Source of the DNA: Streptomyces fructofermentans
GTDB taxonomy: Bacteria > Actinomycetota > Actinomycetes > Streptomycetales > Streptomycetaceae
Length of the DNA stretch: 64,000 bases
Assembly (NCBI RefSeq): GCF_014651055.1
Contig: NZ_BMWD01000002.1
Coordinates: forward strand, 217,909 to 281,908
Direction: 5' to 3'
The notes under the pieces: generated by a model
The model's input: the letters and a program-made list of their open reading frames with translations, nothing else
Databases searched by the model: none
What the model was told of the DNA's origin: nothing
Position numbers and translations under genes: made by a program
Part shown: positions 9,312-17,744 of the stretch, piece after piece
Numbering within the stretch: the first letter of the stretch is position 1
Layout: the number at the start of each line of letters is the position of its first letter

Positions 9312-11273
9312 TCAGGCGCGGCCTCCCGGGACACGGTGGGCGGCCCGCGGGCCCACGAGCCCGTCGAGGACGGCCCCCGGGGTGTCGTACGAGGACCCCG
9401 CGGTGGCCCTCCTGAAGGCGCCGGCGCCGCCGACGACCGGTACGCGCGCCGAGGTTCGGGCCAGGTCGACGGTGAGGGTCGGCGTGGTCGACGGGGGGTC
9501 GATGAGGTCCCGGTCGGTGCCGGCGACGATCAGGGCGAGGCGGTGCCCCGCGGGGACGACGTGGTCGGTCGCGTGCAGGTCGAGGGTGATCGTGTAGCGC
9601 CTGCCCGGGGCGAGCGGGGCGCCCTCGGTGTCCGAGGCGTGGTTGCCGAGGTCGGCCCAGCCCCGGCTGACCACGGTGTGTTCGACGTCCGCGGTCCTCG
9701 CCCGCGTCTCGCGGAAGCAGGAGCTGTCGCCCGCCGTGCTCGGGCCCCAGCAGGTGCGCTCGGTGAGCGTGGTGATGCCCTCGCCGGCGGCGGCGTAGTC
9801 GCGGACGGTGTCCGGGCCGAGGTCGACGAGGACCGCGGAGAGATGGGCGGTCGTGGTGCTCGGGGTGACGGAGACGGTCACCCGGGACGAGCCGGACAGC
9901 CGGAGGTCGCGGGTGAGCGGCCCCGTGGCGAATCCCGCCTTGTCCGGGGTCGAGAGGTCGATGCGGGAGGCCCAGTCCGCCTCGTCGTTGGCCGGGTCGT
10001 CGGTGAACGTCTCGGTGCCCGATCCGCCGCGCAGGCCGAGGGTGCCGACGCCGGGCTGCGCGCCCTTGCCCGGCCTCAACTGCACGGTGCCGGTGGCGCG
10101 CGGCGGCCAGACGTCCGAGGTGACCCACTGGTCGGGTGCGCGCTCGACGCGGGCCATGGGCTCGTCGTCGACGCCGTTGTCGTAGCCGAGGAGTTCGTGG
10201 TCGAACCAGCGGTGCAGGGTGTCGGCCCACTCGGCGCGCCGGAAGTCGAAGGGGTCGACGTGGCCGGTCTGGGACAGCCAGATCCTGCGGTCGACCCCGT
10301 TGCGGGCGAGGCCGTCCCACCACTGGCCGAAGTGCTTGGGGCGGACGTTGAGGTCCTGCATGCCGTGGATGACGAAGACGCTGGCTTCGACCTTGCGGAC
10401 GTCCTTGACGTAGTCGCGTTCGGTCCACAGCCTCGTCCAGTCACCGGTCCGCGGGGCGCCGTCGACCAGGCGCTGCTGGACGGCGGCGCACCTGGCGCGC
10501 GCCTCGGGGCTCTCCACGTAGTTCGACAGCCATTCCGGGCCGGAGTCGTAGAGCGGGGCGCCCTTGGCAAAGTAGTAGTCGTACCAGGAGGAGATGGCGG
10601 CGATCGGGACGATCGTCTCCAGCCCCTCGACGCCGGTGGCGGCGACGCCGTTCGCGATCGTGCCGTCGTAGCTCTTGCCGATCATGCCGGTACGGCCGTT
10701 GGTCCAGCCCGCGCCGGCCCTGGTGGTCCCGGTGCGCGAGGTGTAGGCCCGGGCCCGGCCGTTGAGCCAGTCGACGACCGCCTTGGCGGACTGGATGTCG
10801 GAGCGGCCGCCCACGTCGACGCAGCCGTCGGAGCGGTTGGTGCCGGCGAGGTCGACGGCGACGAACGCGTAGCCGCGCGGGACGAAGTAGTTGTCGTAGT
10901 AGAGCGGCATCTGGACGACGTGGCCCTCGGCGTCGTAGGTCTTGCGCTGGCTCTCGTTGCCCCGGCCGCAGCACGAGTAGTACGGGCTGGCGTCCATGAT
11001 GACGGGCACCTTGCGGCCCTGCTGGGCGGGCTCGCGGGGCCGGACTATGTCGACCGCGACGCGGTCCTTGCGCCCGTCGGCGTCGCCGTCCAGTCCCGTG
11101 TCGACCCAGACGGATTCGCGGATCGCGTTCTCGTACGAGTGGACGGGCAGGCTCTCCCGCGGGGTGGCGTGGGCGGCTGCCGGGGTCAGGAGCGTGGCCA
11201 TCAGGGCGGCGGTGGCCGCTGTCGCGAGCGATCTCCAGGTGAAGGGGCGCTTGTAGCGCGCACGTGTCCGCAT
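9312..11273 (-). CDS. Secreted CocE/NonD-type S15 peptidase (X-Pro dipeptidyl-peptidase family)
   Basis: A 653-residue exported alpha/beta-hydrolase. The N-terminus has a basic region followed by a hydrophobic core and AHA, typical of a signal peptide of about 36 residues. The nucleophile motif is GMIGKSYDGTIANG (Ser about residue 204). The acid is probably the Asp in VIHGMQDLNVRPKHF and the base the His in TGHVDPFDF. The last third is a galactose-binding-like beta domain (X-Pro DAP C-terminal). Related enzymes remove X-Pro dipeptides or act as cocaine-type esterases, so the substrate is open. It is monocistronic, followed by its own hairpin. Confidence 0.9.
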   Translation of the reverse strand: MRTRARYKRPFTWRSLATAATAALMATLLTPAAAHATPRESLPVHSYENAIRESVWVDTGLDGDADGRKDRVAVDIVRPREPAQQGRKVPVIMDASPYYSCCGRGNESQRKTYDAEGHVVQMPLYYDNYFVPRGYAFVAVDLAGTNRSDGCVDVGGRSDIQSAKAVVDWLNGRARAYTSRTGTTRAGAGWTNGRTGMIGKSYDGTIANGVAATGVEGLETIVPIAAISSWYDYYFAKGAPLYDSGPEWLSNYVESPEARARCAAVQQRLVDGAPRTGDWTRLWTERDYVKDVRKVEASVFVIHGMQDLNVRPKHFGQWWDGLARNGVDRRIWLSQTGHVDPFDFRRAEWADTLHRWFDHELLGYDNGVDDEPMARVERAPDQWVTSDVWPPRATGTVQLRPGKGAQPGVGTLGLRGGSGTETFTDDPANDEADWASRIDLSTPDKAGFATGPLTRDLRLSGSSRVTVSVTPSTTTAHLSAVLVDLGPDTVRDYAAAGEGITTLTERTCWGPSTAGDSSCFRETRARTADVEHTVVSRGWADLGNHASDTEGAPLAPGRRYTITLDLHATDHVVPAGHRLALIVAGTDRDLIDPPSTTPTLTVDLARTSARVPVVGGAGAFRRATAGSSYDTPGAVLDGLVGPRAAHRVPGGRA

Positions 11274-11380
11274 GCGCGGAAGGTACTCCGGTCAACTCCC
11301 GTGCGACAGAGGGCCGTTCGGGACGCATGGGGCTGCCGGGCGAAGCGGGGTGGCCGGAAAGGTACGTAGGTCGTCGGGGC

Positions 11381-11860
11381 TCAGTCGCCGTGGTCGTACA
11401 CCGTGACGGCGATTCCGCGGCTCGTGAGCCGCTCGGATATGAGGGGCTCCACCCGGGACCAGGTCCCGCCCGCGAGACCGCAGCCGATGCGCGGCATGTG
11501 GACGGACGCGCCCAGTTCCACCGCCCGGTCGGCGAGGACGCCGAGCGCCGAGTCGATCGCCCCGTAGCGAACGGGGACGCCCTTGCTGCCCGTGCGGATG
11601 CCCCGCTGGCCGACCATGTTGGCCACCCACACGTACTGCTCCACGCGGACGCACCGGACGGCGCCGAGGCCGAAGTCGTTGCCGGAGCGCCCCCGGTGCC
11701 AGCGGCGGTAGTCGGCCTCGGGCTCGGGCCACCGCCGGGAGAGGGCGAGCACGAAGCCCTTGCCCCAGCCGCCCACGTCGTTGCACACATGGGCGATGAT
11801 CTTGACGCCCTTGCCCAGTGGGGTGGTGGCGTCGCCGCGGACGTACGTGATCTCCGGCAT
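11381..11860 (-). CDS. Macrodomain protein (ADP-ribose binding/hydrolase), SCO6735-like
   Basis: A 159-residue single-domain macro protein. The ADP-ribose-binding features are visible: DATTPLGKGVKIIAHVCND at the N-terminus and the Gly-rich loop PRIGCGLAGGTWSRVEPLI near the C-terminus. Family members hydrolyse ADP-ribose from proteins or nucleic acid. The gene content resembles that around S. coelicolor SCO6735, a macrodomain protein which, as I recall, is DNA-damage-inducible and affects antibiotic production. The ATG at 11860 lies 6 bases after a TAGGAT -10 element (see the promoter entry), so the mRNA is probably leaderless. This explains the lack of a ribosome binding site and supports this start. 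Confidence 0.9.
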   Translation of the reverse strand: MPEITYVRGDATTPLGKGVKIIAHVCNDVGGWGKGFVLALSRRWPEPEADYRRWHRGRSGNDFGLGAVRCVRVEQYVWVANMVGQRGIRTGSKGVPVRYGAIDSALGVLADRAVELGASVHMPRIGCGLAGGTWSRVEPLISERLTSRGIAVTVYDHGD

Positions 11861-11866
11861 GGCCCG

Positions 11867-11889
11867 ATCCTACGGAGGGGCGCTGACAA
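11867..11889 (-). promoter_or_regulatory. RecA-NDp-type DNA-damage promoter of the macrodomain gene
   Basis: Read on the minus strand this is TTGTCAGCGCC, then 6 bases (CCTCCG), then TAGGAT. The actinobacterial LexA-independent damage promoter consensus, as I recall it, is TTGTCAGTGGC-N6-TAGGGT. The match is therefore 9 of 11 in the first box, exact spacing, and 5 of 6 in the second. The -10 ends 6 bases before the ATG at 11860, so transcription should begin at or next to the start codon. Confidence 0.8.
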
Positions 11890-11956
11890 CGGGTCCGGCC
11901 CCGGCGCGGGAGCGGCACCGCGCACGTGGTGGCTCCTCGGCGCTTTCACCACACAG

Positions 11957-11979
11957 GTGAGACAGCAATACTGTTGCAC
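11957..11979. promoter_or_regulatory. Imperfect 23-bp palindrome upstream of merR, likely operator
   Basis: The dyad has the form GTG-N2-ACAG-N5-CTGT-N2-CAC, with 8 of 11 symmetric pairs matching. It lies 39-61 bases upstream of the MerR-family gene at 12018. MerR proteins bind such dyads inside their own promoters, so autoregulation is the simplest reading. Confidence 0.5.
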
Positions 11980-12017
11980 CGCACCGAGCGGCAGACGCGG
12001 TACCCGAAGGAGCAGCC

Positions 12018-12728
12018 ATGGCGACGGAAACCGAGGAGCCGACGCTCACCGTCGACGAACTCGCCGCCCGGGCGGGCGTCACCGTGCGGACGGTCCGCTT
12101 CTACAGCACGAGGGGGCTGCTGCCACCGCCGGTGATCGGGCCGCGCCGGGTGGGGCACTACGGCCAGGAGCACCTGTCGCGCCTCGCCCTGATCGAAGAG
12201 TTGCAGCACCAGGGCATGACGCTGGCGGCGATCGAGCGCTACCTGGAGCGGCTGCCGGACGGTCTGAGCGCACGGGATCTGGCCATTCACCGTGCCGTCG
12301 TCGCCTCCTGGGCGCCCGACTCGGCCGCGGAGCTGGCCCGGGCGGAACTCGACCGCCGCGCCGGGCGCCCGCTGAGCGGCGAGGACCTGGACCGGATGGT
12401 CGCGATGGGCATGATCCGGGAGACCGGGACGCCGGACACGTACGTCGTCGACCTGGGGCTGCTGAGGCTCGGCGTGCAGCTCCTGGACGTGCCGATCGGG
12501 CACGAGGCCATCCTCGCCGCGCGCACGGTCCTCGTGAACCACACCCGTGCGGCCGCGCGGGAGCTGTCGCTGCTGTTCCGGGACGAGGTGTCCGAGCGCG
12601 ACTCGCTCGCCGCGGTCAGGGACCTGTCGGCCCACATGCAACCCATCGTGGTACAGGCCCTGCTGACGGCGTTTCAGCGTTCTTTGAAGGAGGAACTGGG
12701 GGAGTGGCTGCGGGAGCCTCCCGTCTGA
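12018..12728 (+). CDS. MerR family transcriptional regulator
   Basis: A 236-residue regulator. The N-terminal winged helix is canonical: LTVDELAARAGVTVRTVRFY, then YSTRGLLPPP and the second helix region GHYGQEHLSRLALIEELQ (about residues 10-75). The remaining 160 residues are helical, without the metal-binding cysteines of metal-sensing MerR proteins, so a small-molecule or redox-independent signal is likely. The ATG is preceded by AAGGAG at good spacing. The gene is convergent with the SDR gene at 12825-13550 and divergent from the macrodomain gene. Its targets cannot be read from the sequence beyond the palindrome upstream of itself. Confidence 0.92.
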   Translation: MATETEEPTLTVDELAARAGVTVRTVRFYSTRGLLPPPVIGPRRVGHYGQEHLSRLALIEELQHQGMTLAAIERYLERLPDGLSARDLAIHRAVVASWAPDSAAELARAELDRRAGRPLSGEDLDRMVAMGMIRETGTPDTYVVDLGLLRLGVQLLDVPIGHEAILAARTVLVNHTRAAARELSLLFRDEVSERDSLAAVRDLSAHMQPIVVQALLTAFQRSLKEELGEWLREPPV

Positions 12729-12824
12729 GTCGCGCACCCCGTCCGCGCCGCGGAAGCCGCCCGCCGCAGGTCCGGTACCCCGGCCGCGAGCGCCGCCCGC
12801 CCGGGTCGCGCACCCCCCGAGTGG

Positions 12825-13550
12825 TCACAAGTAGGCGGAGCCGCCCGCCACGTTGAGGGTCTGGCCGGTCAGGAAGCCGCTGCCCTCGTCGACGACGTAC
12901 AGCAGGGTGGAGACGAGGTCGCCGGGGAGCTGGACCCTCGGCACCGCCTGCTGGGCCAGGACGTGCTCGAAGCCGCCGTCGGCGCCGACCGTGCGTTCCG
13001 CGGTCGCGGTGCGGACCATGCTCGGCGCGATCGCGTTGACGGTGATGCCGTACGGGCCGAGCGCCGAGGCGAGGGACCGGGTGAAGCCGATCAGGCCGGC
13101 CTTCGACGCGGTGTACGCGACCATCGTCGGCGGTGCGGTCAGCACGGCGGCCGAGGCGATGTTCACGATGCGGCCCCAGCCCGCCGCCCTCAGGTGCGGC
13201 AGCACCGCCCGGGTCATCAGGAACGGCGCCTCCAGGTTGACGCGCATGACGCGCCGCCACTCCTCGGGCGTGGTGTCCTCGAACGCCGACTCCGGGTACA
13301 CGCCCGCGTTGTTGACCAGGACGTGCAGGGTCCCGAACTGCTCGATGACCCGCGCGAGGCCCTCCCGCACCTGCGTCTCGTCCGTGACGTCGGCGACCAC
13401 TTCCACGTAGTCCAGTATCAGTCCGGCGGTCTCGGTCTGCGGGACCAGGTCGATTCCCGCGACCCGGTAGCCGCGCCCGGCGAGCGCGACGGCGAACTCC
13501 CGGCCGAGGCCCTGCGCCGCTCCGGTCACCAGCGCGGTTCGCGTCTCCAT
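12825..13550 (-). CDS. SDR family NAD(P)-dependent oxidoreductase
   Basis: A 241-residue classical short-chain dehydrogenase. The cofactor motif is TGAAQGLGREFAVAL, with Asp at the end of beta-2 (VAGIDL), which favours NAD over NADP. NNAG follows at about residue 90. The catalytic Ser and YTASK are in IVNIASAAVLTAPPTMVAYT followed by ASK. The C-terminus GSGFLTGQTLNVAGGSAYL is usual for 3-oxoacyl-ACP reductase or sugar dehydrogenase members. It is divergent from the ribose-type ABC operon (173 bp between starts), so a role in catabolism of the imported sugar or polyol is plausible but inferred. Confidence 0.85.
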   Translation of the reverse strand: METRTALVTGAAQGLGREFAVALAGRGYRVAGIDLVPQTETAGLILDYVEVVADVTDETQVREGLARVIEQFGTLHVLVNNAGVYPESAFEDTTPEEWRRVMRVNLEAPFLMTRAVLPHLRAAGWGRIVNIASAAVLTAPPTMVAYTASKAGLIGFTRSLASALGPYGITVNAIAPSMVRTATAERTVGADGGFEHVLAQQAVPRVQLPGDLVSTLLYVVDEGSGFLTGQTLNVAGGSAYL

Positions 13551-13722
13551 GGCCCGAGTGTGATGACCCGTCAGGCTCCGGGCAAGAGCTGGTTTCCGCT
13601 GTTCGGAACGAGCGGCTCCCGGCCCTGTTCCATTCGCTGGAACGGCCCTGTTGCCGCACACGGCCGGGGGGCCGACGCTGCGGGGCGACCCCCAGCCGCC
13701 TGCCGTTCGGGAGCCGTGGCCG

Positions 13723-14784
13723 ATGACCGGAACCGACCGCGCCGTGGACGACACGGAGCGCACCCCCGAACGGGGCACCGGAGCGCGCCGGTTCGGGCGT
13801 GGGCCCGGCCGGCCGGCGGCAGGCCGCGCGGGCGGGGTGCGGCGGAGGCTGCCCGACGAACTGGGCGTCCTGACGGTCCTCGCGCTGCTCGTCGCCGGGA
13901 TCGGCGTCCCGTACCCCGAGTTCCTCGACAGCGACAACCTGCTGTCCACCGCGCACCACTCCGTCTACATCTCCCTGATGGCCTGCGGCATGGTCTTCGC
14001 CCTGGCCATGCGCGAGGTCGACCTGTCGGTCGGCGGCAGTTACGCGATGTGCCTGGTCGTCGGGGCCCTGCTGGTGCGCGAAGGGGTGCCCGCCTGGCTG
14101 GCGGTCCCGGTGGTCCTGCTCACCGGGACGGCGGCGGGCGTATTCAACGCGCTGGTCACGACCGTGCTCGCGCTGCCCTCGTTCATCGTCACGCTCGGCA
14201 CTCTGATGCTGTTCCGGGGTGTGGGGCTGGCGCTCGCCGACGGGAAGCAGATCACCGATCTGCCGCTGGACGACTCCTTCTTCACCCTCGCGGGCGGTGA
14301 CCTGGCCGGGGTGCCCTTCGCCCTGTGGGTCCTGGCGGCCGCGGCGGCCGCCCTGGCCGTGGCACTGGCCCGCACGCGCTTCGGCGCCCGGGTGCGGGCC
14401 ATCGGGTCCAACCCCGACGCCGCCGCGTTCAGCGGCATCCCGGTCGTCCGTACCCGCGTGCAGGCCCTCGCGCTGTCCGGGCTCACCACCGCGTGCGCGG
14501 CGTCACTCGCCCTCGCCTACTACGGCGCCGGCGACCCCACCCTCGGCCAGGGGTACGAACTCCAGGCCATCGCCGCGTGCATCATCGGCGGAACCCCGCT
14601 GGCGGGCGGACGCGGTTCGGTGGTCGGGGCCGTGGCCGGCGCGATGATCCTCTCCGTGGTCGCCTCCGGGCTCGTCTTCTTCGAAGTCCCCATCAACTGG
14701 ACGTCGTTCGCGACCGGCGGGGTGATCCTCGTCGCGGTCGCGGCGGACAGCGCGCTGCGCCGCGACGGACGCCGTCGCCGCTGA
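13723..14784 (+). CDS. Ribose-type sugar ABC transporter permease
   Basis: A 353-residue permease of the RbsC/XylH family with about ten hydrophobic segments. Family motifs are present: AMREVDLSVGG near the N-terminus, LPSFIVTLGTLMLFRGVGLA in the middle, and GYELQAIAACIIGGTPLAGG in the conserved cytoplasmic loop. I chose the ATG at 13723 because GGGAG precedes it. The frame is open a further 72 bases upstream but that part has no membrane or motif content. First gene of a three-gene operon (permease, binding protein, ATPase), an unusual order for this class but complete, because permease and ATPase act as homodimers or fused halves. Confidence 0.9.
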   Translation: MTGTDRAVDDTERTPERGTGARRFGRGPGRPAAGRAGGVRRRLPDELGVLTVLALLVAGIGVPYPEFLDSDNLLSTAHHSVYISLMACGMVFALAMREVDLSVGGSYAMCLVVGALLVREGVPAWLAVPVVLLTGTAAGVFNALVTTVLALPSFIVTLGTLMLFRGVGLALADGKQITDLPLDDSFFTLAGGDLAGVPFALWVLAAAAAALAVALARTRFGARVRAIGSNPDAAAFSGIPVVRTRVQALALSGLTTACAASLALAYYGAGDPTLGQGYELQAIAACIIGGTPLAGGRGSVVGAVAGAMILSVVASGLVFFEVPINWTSFATGGVILVAVAADSALRRDGRRRR

Positions 14785-14902
14785 CACGCCCACTCCCCAC
14801 CGGCGCCACCCGCGCCGGCCGACCCGAAGCCCCGTCCGATGCCAGTCCCGACCGTTCGGCGCCTTGTCCGGAGGCCTTGCCCGAAACGCCTTGGAGGCCG
14901 TG

Positions 14903-15970
14903 ATGCACCATCCGTTCCGTACGACGTCAGCCGCGCTCGGCGCGCTGGTGCTGCTGTGCTCCACCGGTTGCGGAAGCGGCGGCGGTTCGGGCGGCAAGGA
15001 CGGCGAGCTCGACATGGGCATCGCGGTGGCCAACATCAGCCTGAACTTCGCCCACGAGATGGTGCTGGGCGCCGAGAGCGCCGCCGACCACGCGGGCGAC
15101 GTGAACTTCAAGGCCGTCGGGCCGCCGAACACGGACGGTCCCGCCGAGGTGCAGCTCTTCCAGAACCTGACCGCCCGCGCCAAGGACGGCATCGTGCTGG
15201 AGAACCTCGACCCGCCGATCTTCACCCGGCCCGCCGCGCGCGCCGTGGACCGGGGCATCCCCGTCGTCGCGCTGGACACCGCCCCCACCGACGGCAGCAA
15301 GGTCACCTTCTACGTGGGCAACGACAACTACGCGCTGGGCCGGTTGATGGCCGAGGAGGCCCTGGAACGCCTCGGTGACGATCCGAAGGGGGAGATCGTC
15401 ATCGGGGTGCCCAACCCGGGTACGCCCGTCCTCGACAACCGGGCCGAGGGCATCGCCGACACGTTCGCCGAGAAGGCCCCGGGCGTGAAGGTGCTCGGAC
15501 CCTTCCAGACGTACAGCGATCCGGGGCAGAACCACAGCTCCTGGTCCTCCCAGGTGGGCGCGCACCCCGGGGCACTGGCCTTCCTGGGGGTGGGGGACGC
15601 CGACAGCTACAACCTCGCCAAGATCAAGAAGGAGAAGGGAGGGAAGTACCTGACGGCGGGCTTCGACGTCGATCCCAAGACCCTGGAAGCGGTCAAGGAA
15701 GGGTCGAACTTCGTCACCATCGACCCGCAGCACTTCCTCAAGGGCTATCTGTCCACGGCCATGCTGATCGAGTCGGTGCGCGACAACGACGGCAAGCTGC
15801 CCGACGGCTGGTTCCTCGCCCCCGGCGGGGTCGTCGACTCCTCGAACATCGACGAGGTCATCACACGGCAGAAGTCCGCGAAGGCGGCGTACGACTGGTA
15901 CCGGCCGGTGATCGACAAACTGCTCGGCGACCAGGACGCCCAGTTGAAGCCGCTGAAGGACGCGCGCTGA
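14903..15970 (+). CDS. Sugar ABC transporter substrate-binding lipoprotein
   Basis: A 355-residue periplasmic-binding-protein-like lipoprotein of the ribose/galactose class (Peripla_BP_4). The start at 14903 follows GGAGG by five bases. The signal peptide ends with a good lipobox, CSTGC (lipidated Cys at about residue 25), so the protein is anchored outside the membrane. Two lobes follow: IAVANISLNFAHEMVLGA begins the first, and the family pattern DGIVLENLDPP and VTFYVGNDNYALGRLMAEEA are visible. The binding-pocket Asn/Asp residues (GNDNYALG) fit sugar or polyol ligands. It directly precedes the ATPase gene (1 base between stop and ATG), so translation is coupled. Confidence 0.9.
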   Translation: MHHPFRTTSAALGALVLLCSTGCGSGGGSGGKDGELDMGIAVANISLNFAHEMVLGAESAADHAGDVNFKAVGPPNTDGPAEVQLFQNLTARAKDGIVLENLDPPIFTRPAARAVDRGIPVVALDTAPTDGSKVTFYVGNDNYALGRLMAEEALERLGDDPKGEIVIGVPNPGTPVLDNRAEGIADTFAEKAPGVKVLGPFQTYSDPGQNHSSWSSQVGAHPGALAFLGVGDADSYNLAKIKKEKGGKYLTAGFDVDPKTLEAVKEGSNFVTIDPQHFLKGYLSTAMLIESVRDNDGKLPDGWFLAPGGVVDSSNIDEVITRQKSAKAAYDWYRPVIDKLLGDQDAQLKPLKDAR

Positions 15971-15971
15971 G

Positions 15972-17492
15972 ATGACGTACGACGGCGTGGCGGACGGACG
16001 CCCGGCCGACGGTGACGGCGTCGCCCGCGGTGACCTGCTGGTGGCCGAGGGGCTCGTCAAGGCCTACGGCGGTGTGCGGGCCCTGGACGGGGTCGGCATC
16101 CGGCTGCGGGCCGGCGAGGTGCATGCCCTCGTGGGCGAGAACGGGGCCGGCAAGTCCACGCTGGTGCGCGTCCTGTCCGGCACACTGGCACCCGACGAGG
16201 GGTCGCTGCGCTTCGCGCGGGAGGCCCGGGCCGGCGGAATCGCCGTCGTCTCGCAGGAGTTGAGCCTGTTCCCCGATCTGTCCGTACGCGAGAATCTGTT
16301 CCCCCACCATCCCCCTCGCCGCTTCGGACTGCTCGACCGGGGCGCGATGGACCGAGCGGCCCGGCCGGTGCTCGCCGAACTGGGGCTCGATCCCGCTCCC
16401 GGCACCCTTCTCGGCGAACTCCCATTGGCGGAACAGCAGTTGACGGAGATCGCCCGGGCGCTGCTGCGCCGCCCCAGTGTCCTGGTGCTGGACGAGCCGA
16501 CGTCCGCGCTGCCGGCCGCCGCCGTGGACCGCCTCGAAGGGGTGCTGCGCACCCTCACCGGGCGGGGCATCGCGATCCTCTACGTCACGCACTTCCTGGC
16601 GGAGGTGATGCGCGTGGCGCACAGGGTGACGGTACTGCGGGACGGCCGCGTCACCCTGGCCGGCGCTCGGCGCGAGGACGTCGGTGTGCCGGACCTGGTG
16701 ACGGCCATGCTGGGCGGGGCCCCGCCGCGGCAGGTGCCCCGGACGCCGGTCGCCGCCGGGGGCCCGGCGGCGGTGGAGCTGTCGGGGGTGTGCGTCCCGG
16801 GCCGGCTGGCGGACGTGTCCCTCGCGGTGCGGGCCGGGGAGGTGGTGGGGGTGGCCGGCCTCCAGGGCGCCGGTCATGCGGCGGCGCTGGAAGTGGTGTG
16901 CGGACGTACCGACGTGTCCGCGGGGCGGGTCGACGTCGCGGGGCGGGGGCGTCCTCGTTCGCTGCGGGACGCGGTGCGGGCGGGTGTGGCGTTCGTGCCG
17001 AGCGACCGCAAGCGCCACGGGCTGATGACCGACCGTACGGTGTGGGAGAACGCCACGGCGGTGAGCCGGCTGGCACTGGGGCGCGGCGGTCTCCTCCCCT
17101 CGCGCGCCGAACTCGCGGGCTCCATACAGAATGTGACGGCCCGTCTGCGACTGCGCGGCGGGCCGTACGACGTCGTGAACCGGCTCTCCGGCGGCAACCA
17201 GCAGAAGGTCGTCTTCGCGAAGTGGCTCGCCACCGACCCGCGCGTGGTCGTGCTGGACGATCCGACGCGCGGTGTCGATGTCGGAGTGCGGTCCGAGATG
17301 CACCGCATCATCGGCGAGTTGGCCGCGGGCGGTGCCGCCGTCCTGGTCGCCTCGACGGATCCGGCCGAGCTGACGGAGGTGTGCGACCGGGTGCTCGTCT
17401 TCGTCCGTGGGCGCGTGGTGGGCGAGGTCGGCGGTACGGAACTGACCGAGCACGGGCTCGCGGTGGCGATCCAGGCGGAGGGCGGACCCTGA
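15972..17492 (+). CDS. Sugar ABC transporter ATPase (RbsA/MglA type, two cassettes)
   Basis: A 506-residue protein with two fused nucleotide-binding domains. The first has an intact Walker A GENGAGKST, a modified signature region ELPLAEQQLTEIARALL and Walker B LVLDEPTSAL. The second has a degenerate Walker A (GLQGAGHAAALEV, lacking the GKS lysine) but a good signature LSGGNQQKVVFAKWL and LDDPTRGVDVG. This asymmetry is normal for RbsA/MglA proteins, where only one site hydrolyses ATP well. It is the last gene of the sugar-import operon. Sugar identity is unknown; the IclR gene downstream is convergent and may be its regulator. Confidence 0.93.
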   Translation: MTYDGVADGRPADGDGVARGDLLVAEGLVKAYGGVRALDGVGIRLRAGEVHALVGENGAGKSTLVRVLSGTLAPDEGSLRFAREARAGGIAVVSQELSLFPDLSVRENLFPHHPPRRFGLLDRGAMDRAARPVLAELGLDPAPGTLLGELPLAEQQLTEIARALLRRPSVLVLDEPTSALPAAAVDRLEGVLRTLTGRGIAILYVTHFLAEVMRVAHRVTVLRDGRVTLAGARREDVGVPDLVTAMLGGAPPRQVPRTPVAAGGPAAVELSGVCVPGRLADVSLAVRAGEVVGVAGLQGAGHAAALEVVCGRTDVSAGRVDVAGRGRPRSLRDAVRAGVAFVPSDRKRHGLMTDRTVWENATAVSRLALGRGGLLPSRAELAGSIQNVTARLRLRGGPYDVVNRLSGGNQQKVVFAKWLATDPRVVVLDDPTRGVDVGVRSEMHRIIGELAAGGAAVLVASTDPAELTEVCDRVLVFVRGRVVGEVGGTELTEHGLAVAIQAEGGP

Positions 17493-17744
17493 CGTCGGCC
17501 CGCCCGATCCGGCGTTGACCGTACGATGGCCGAACCGCCGCGTGCCGGGCCGGTGTTCGGTGACCGCGCCGCGCGGGCGGCACCCGTACGGTGACCGGCC
17601 CGCGACCGCCGAGACCGCGACCGTCGAGACCGCGACGTGGCCGACGCGCGCCCGCCGAGACCCTGGCCGTGGGCGACCCGCGCCCGCGCCCGCGAAGACC
17701 GTGACCGAGCCGTCCCCCCGAGCCCGTGACCGTGGGCGGGCCGG

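Noticed and set aside
16790..16870. Second Walker A of the sugar ABC ATPase as a damaging mutation
   Set aside because: Loss of the GKS lysine in the second half is normal in RbsA/MglA-type proteins.
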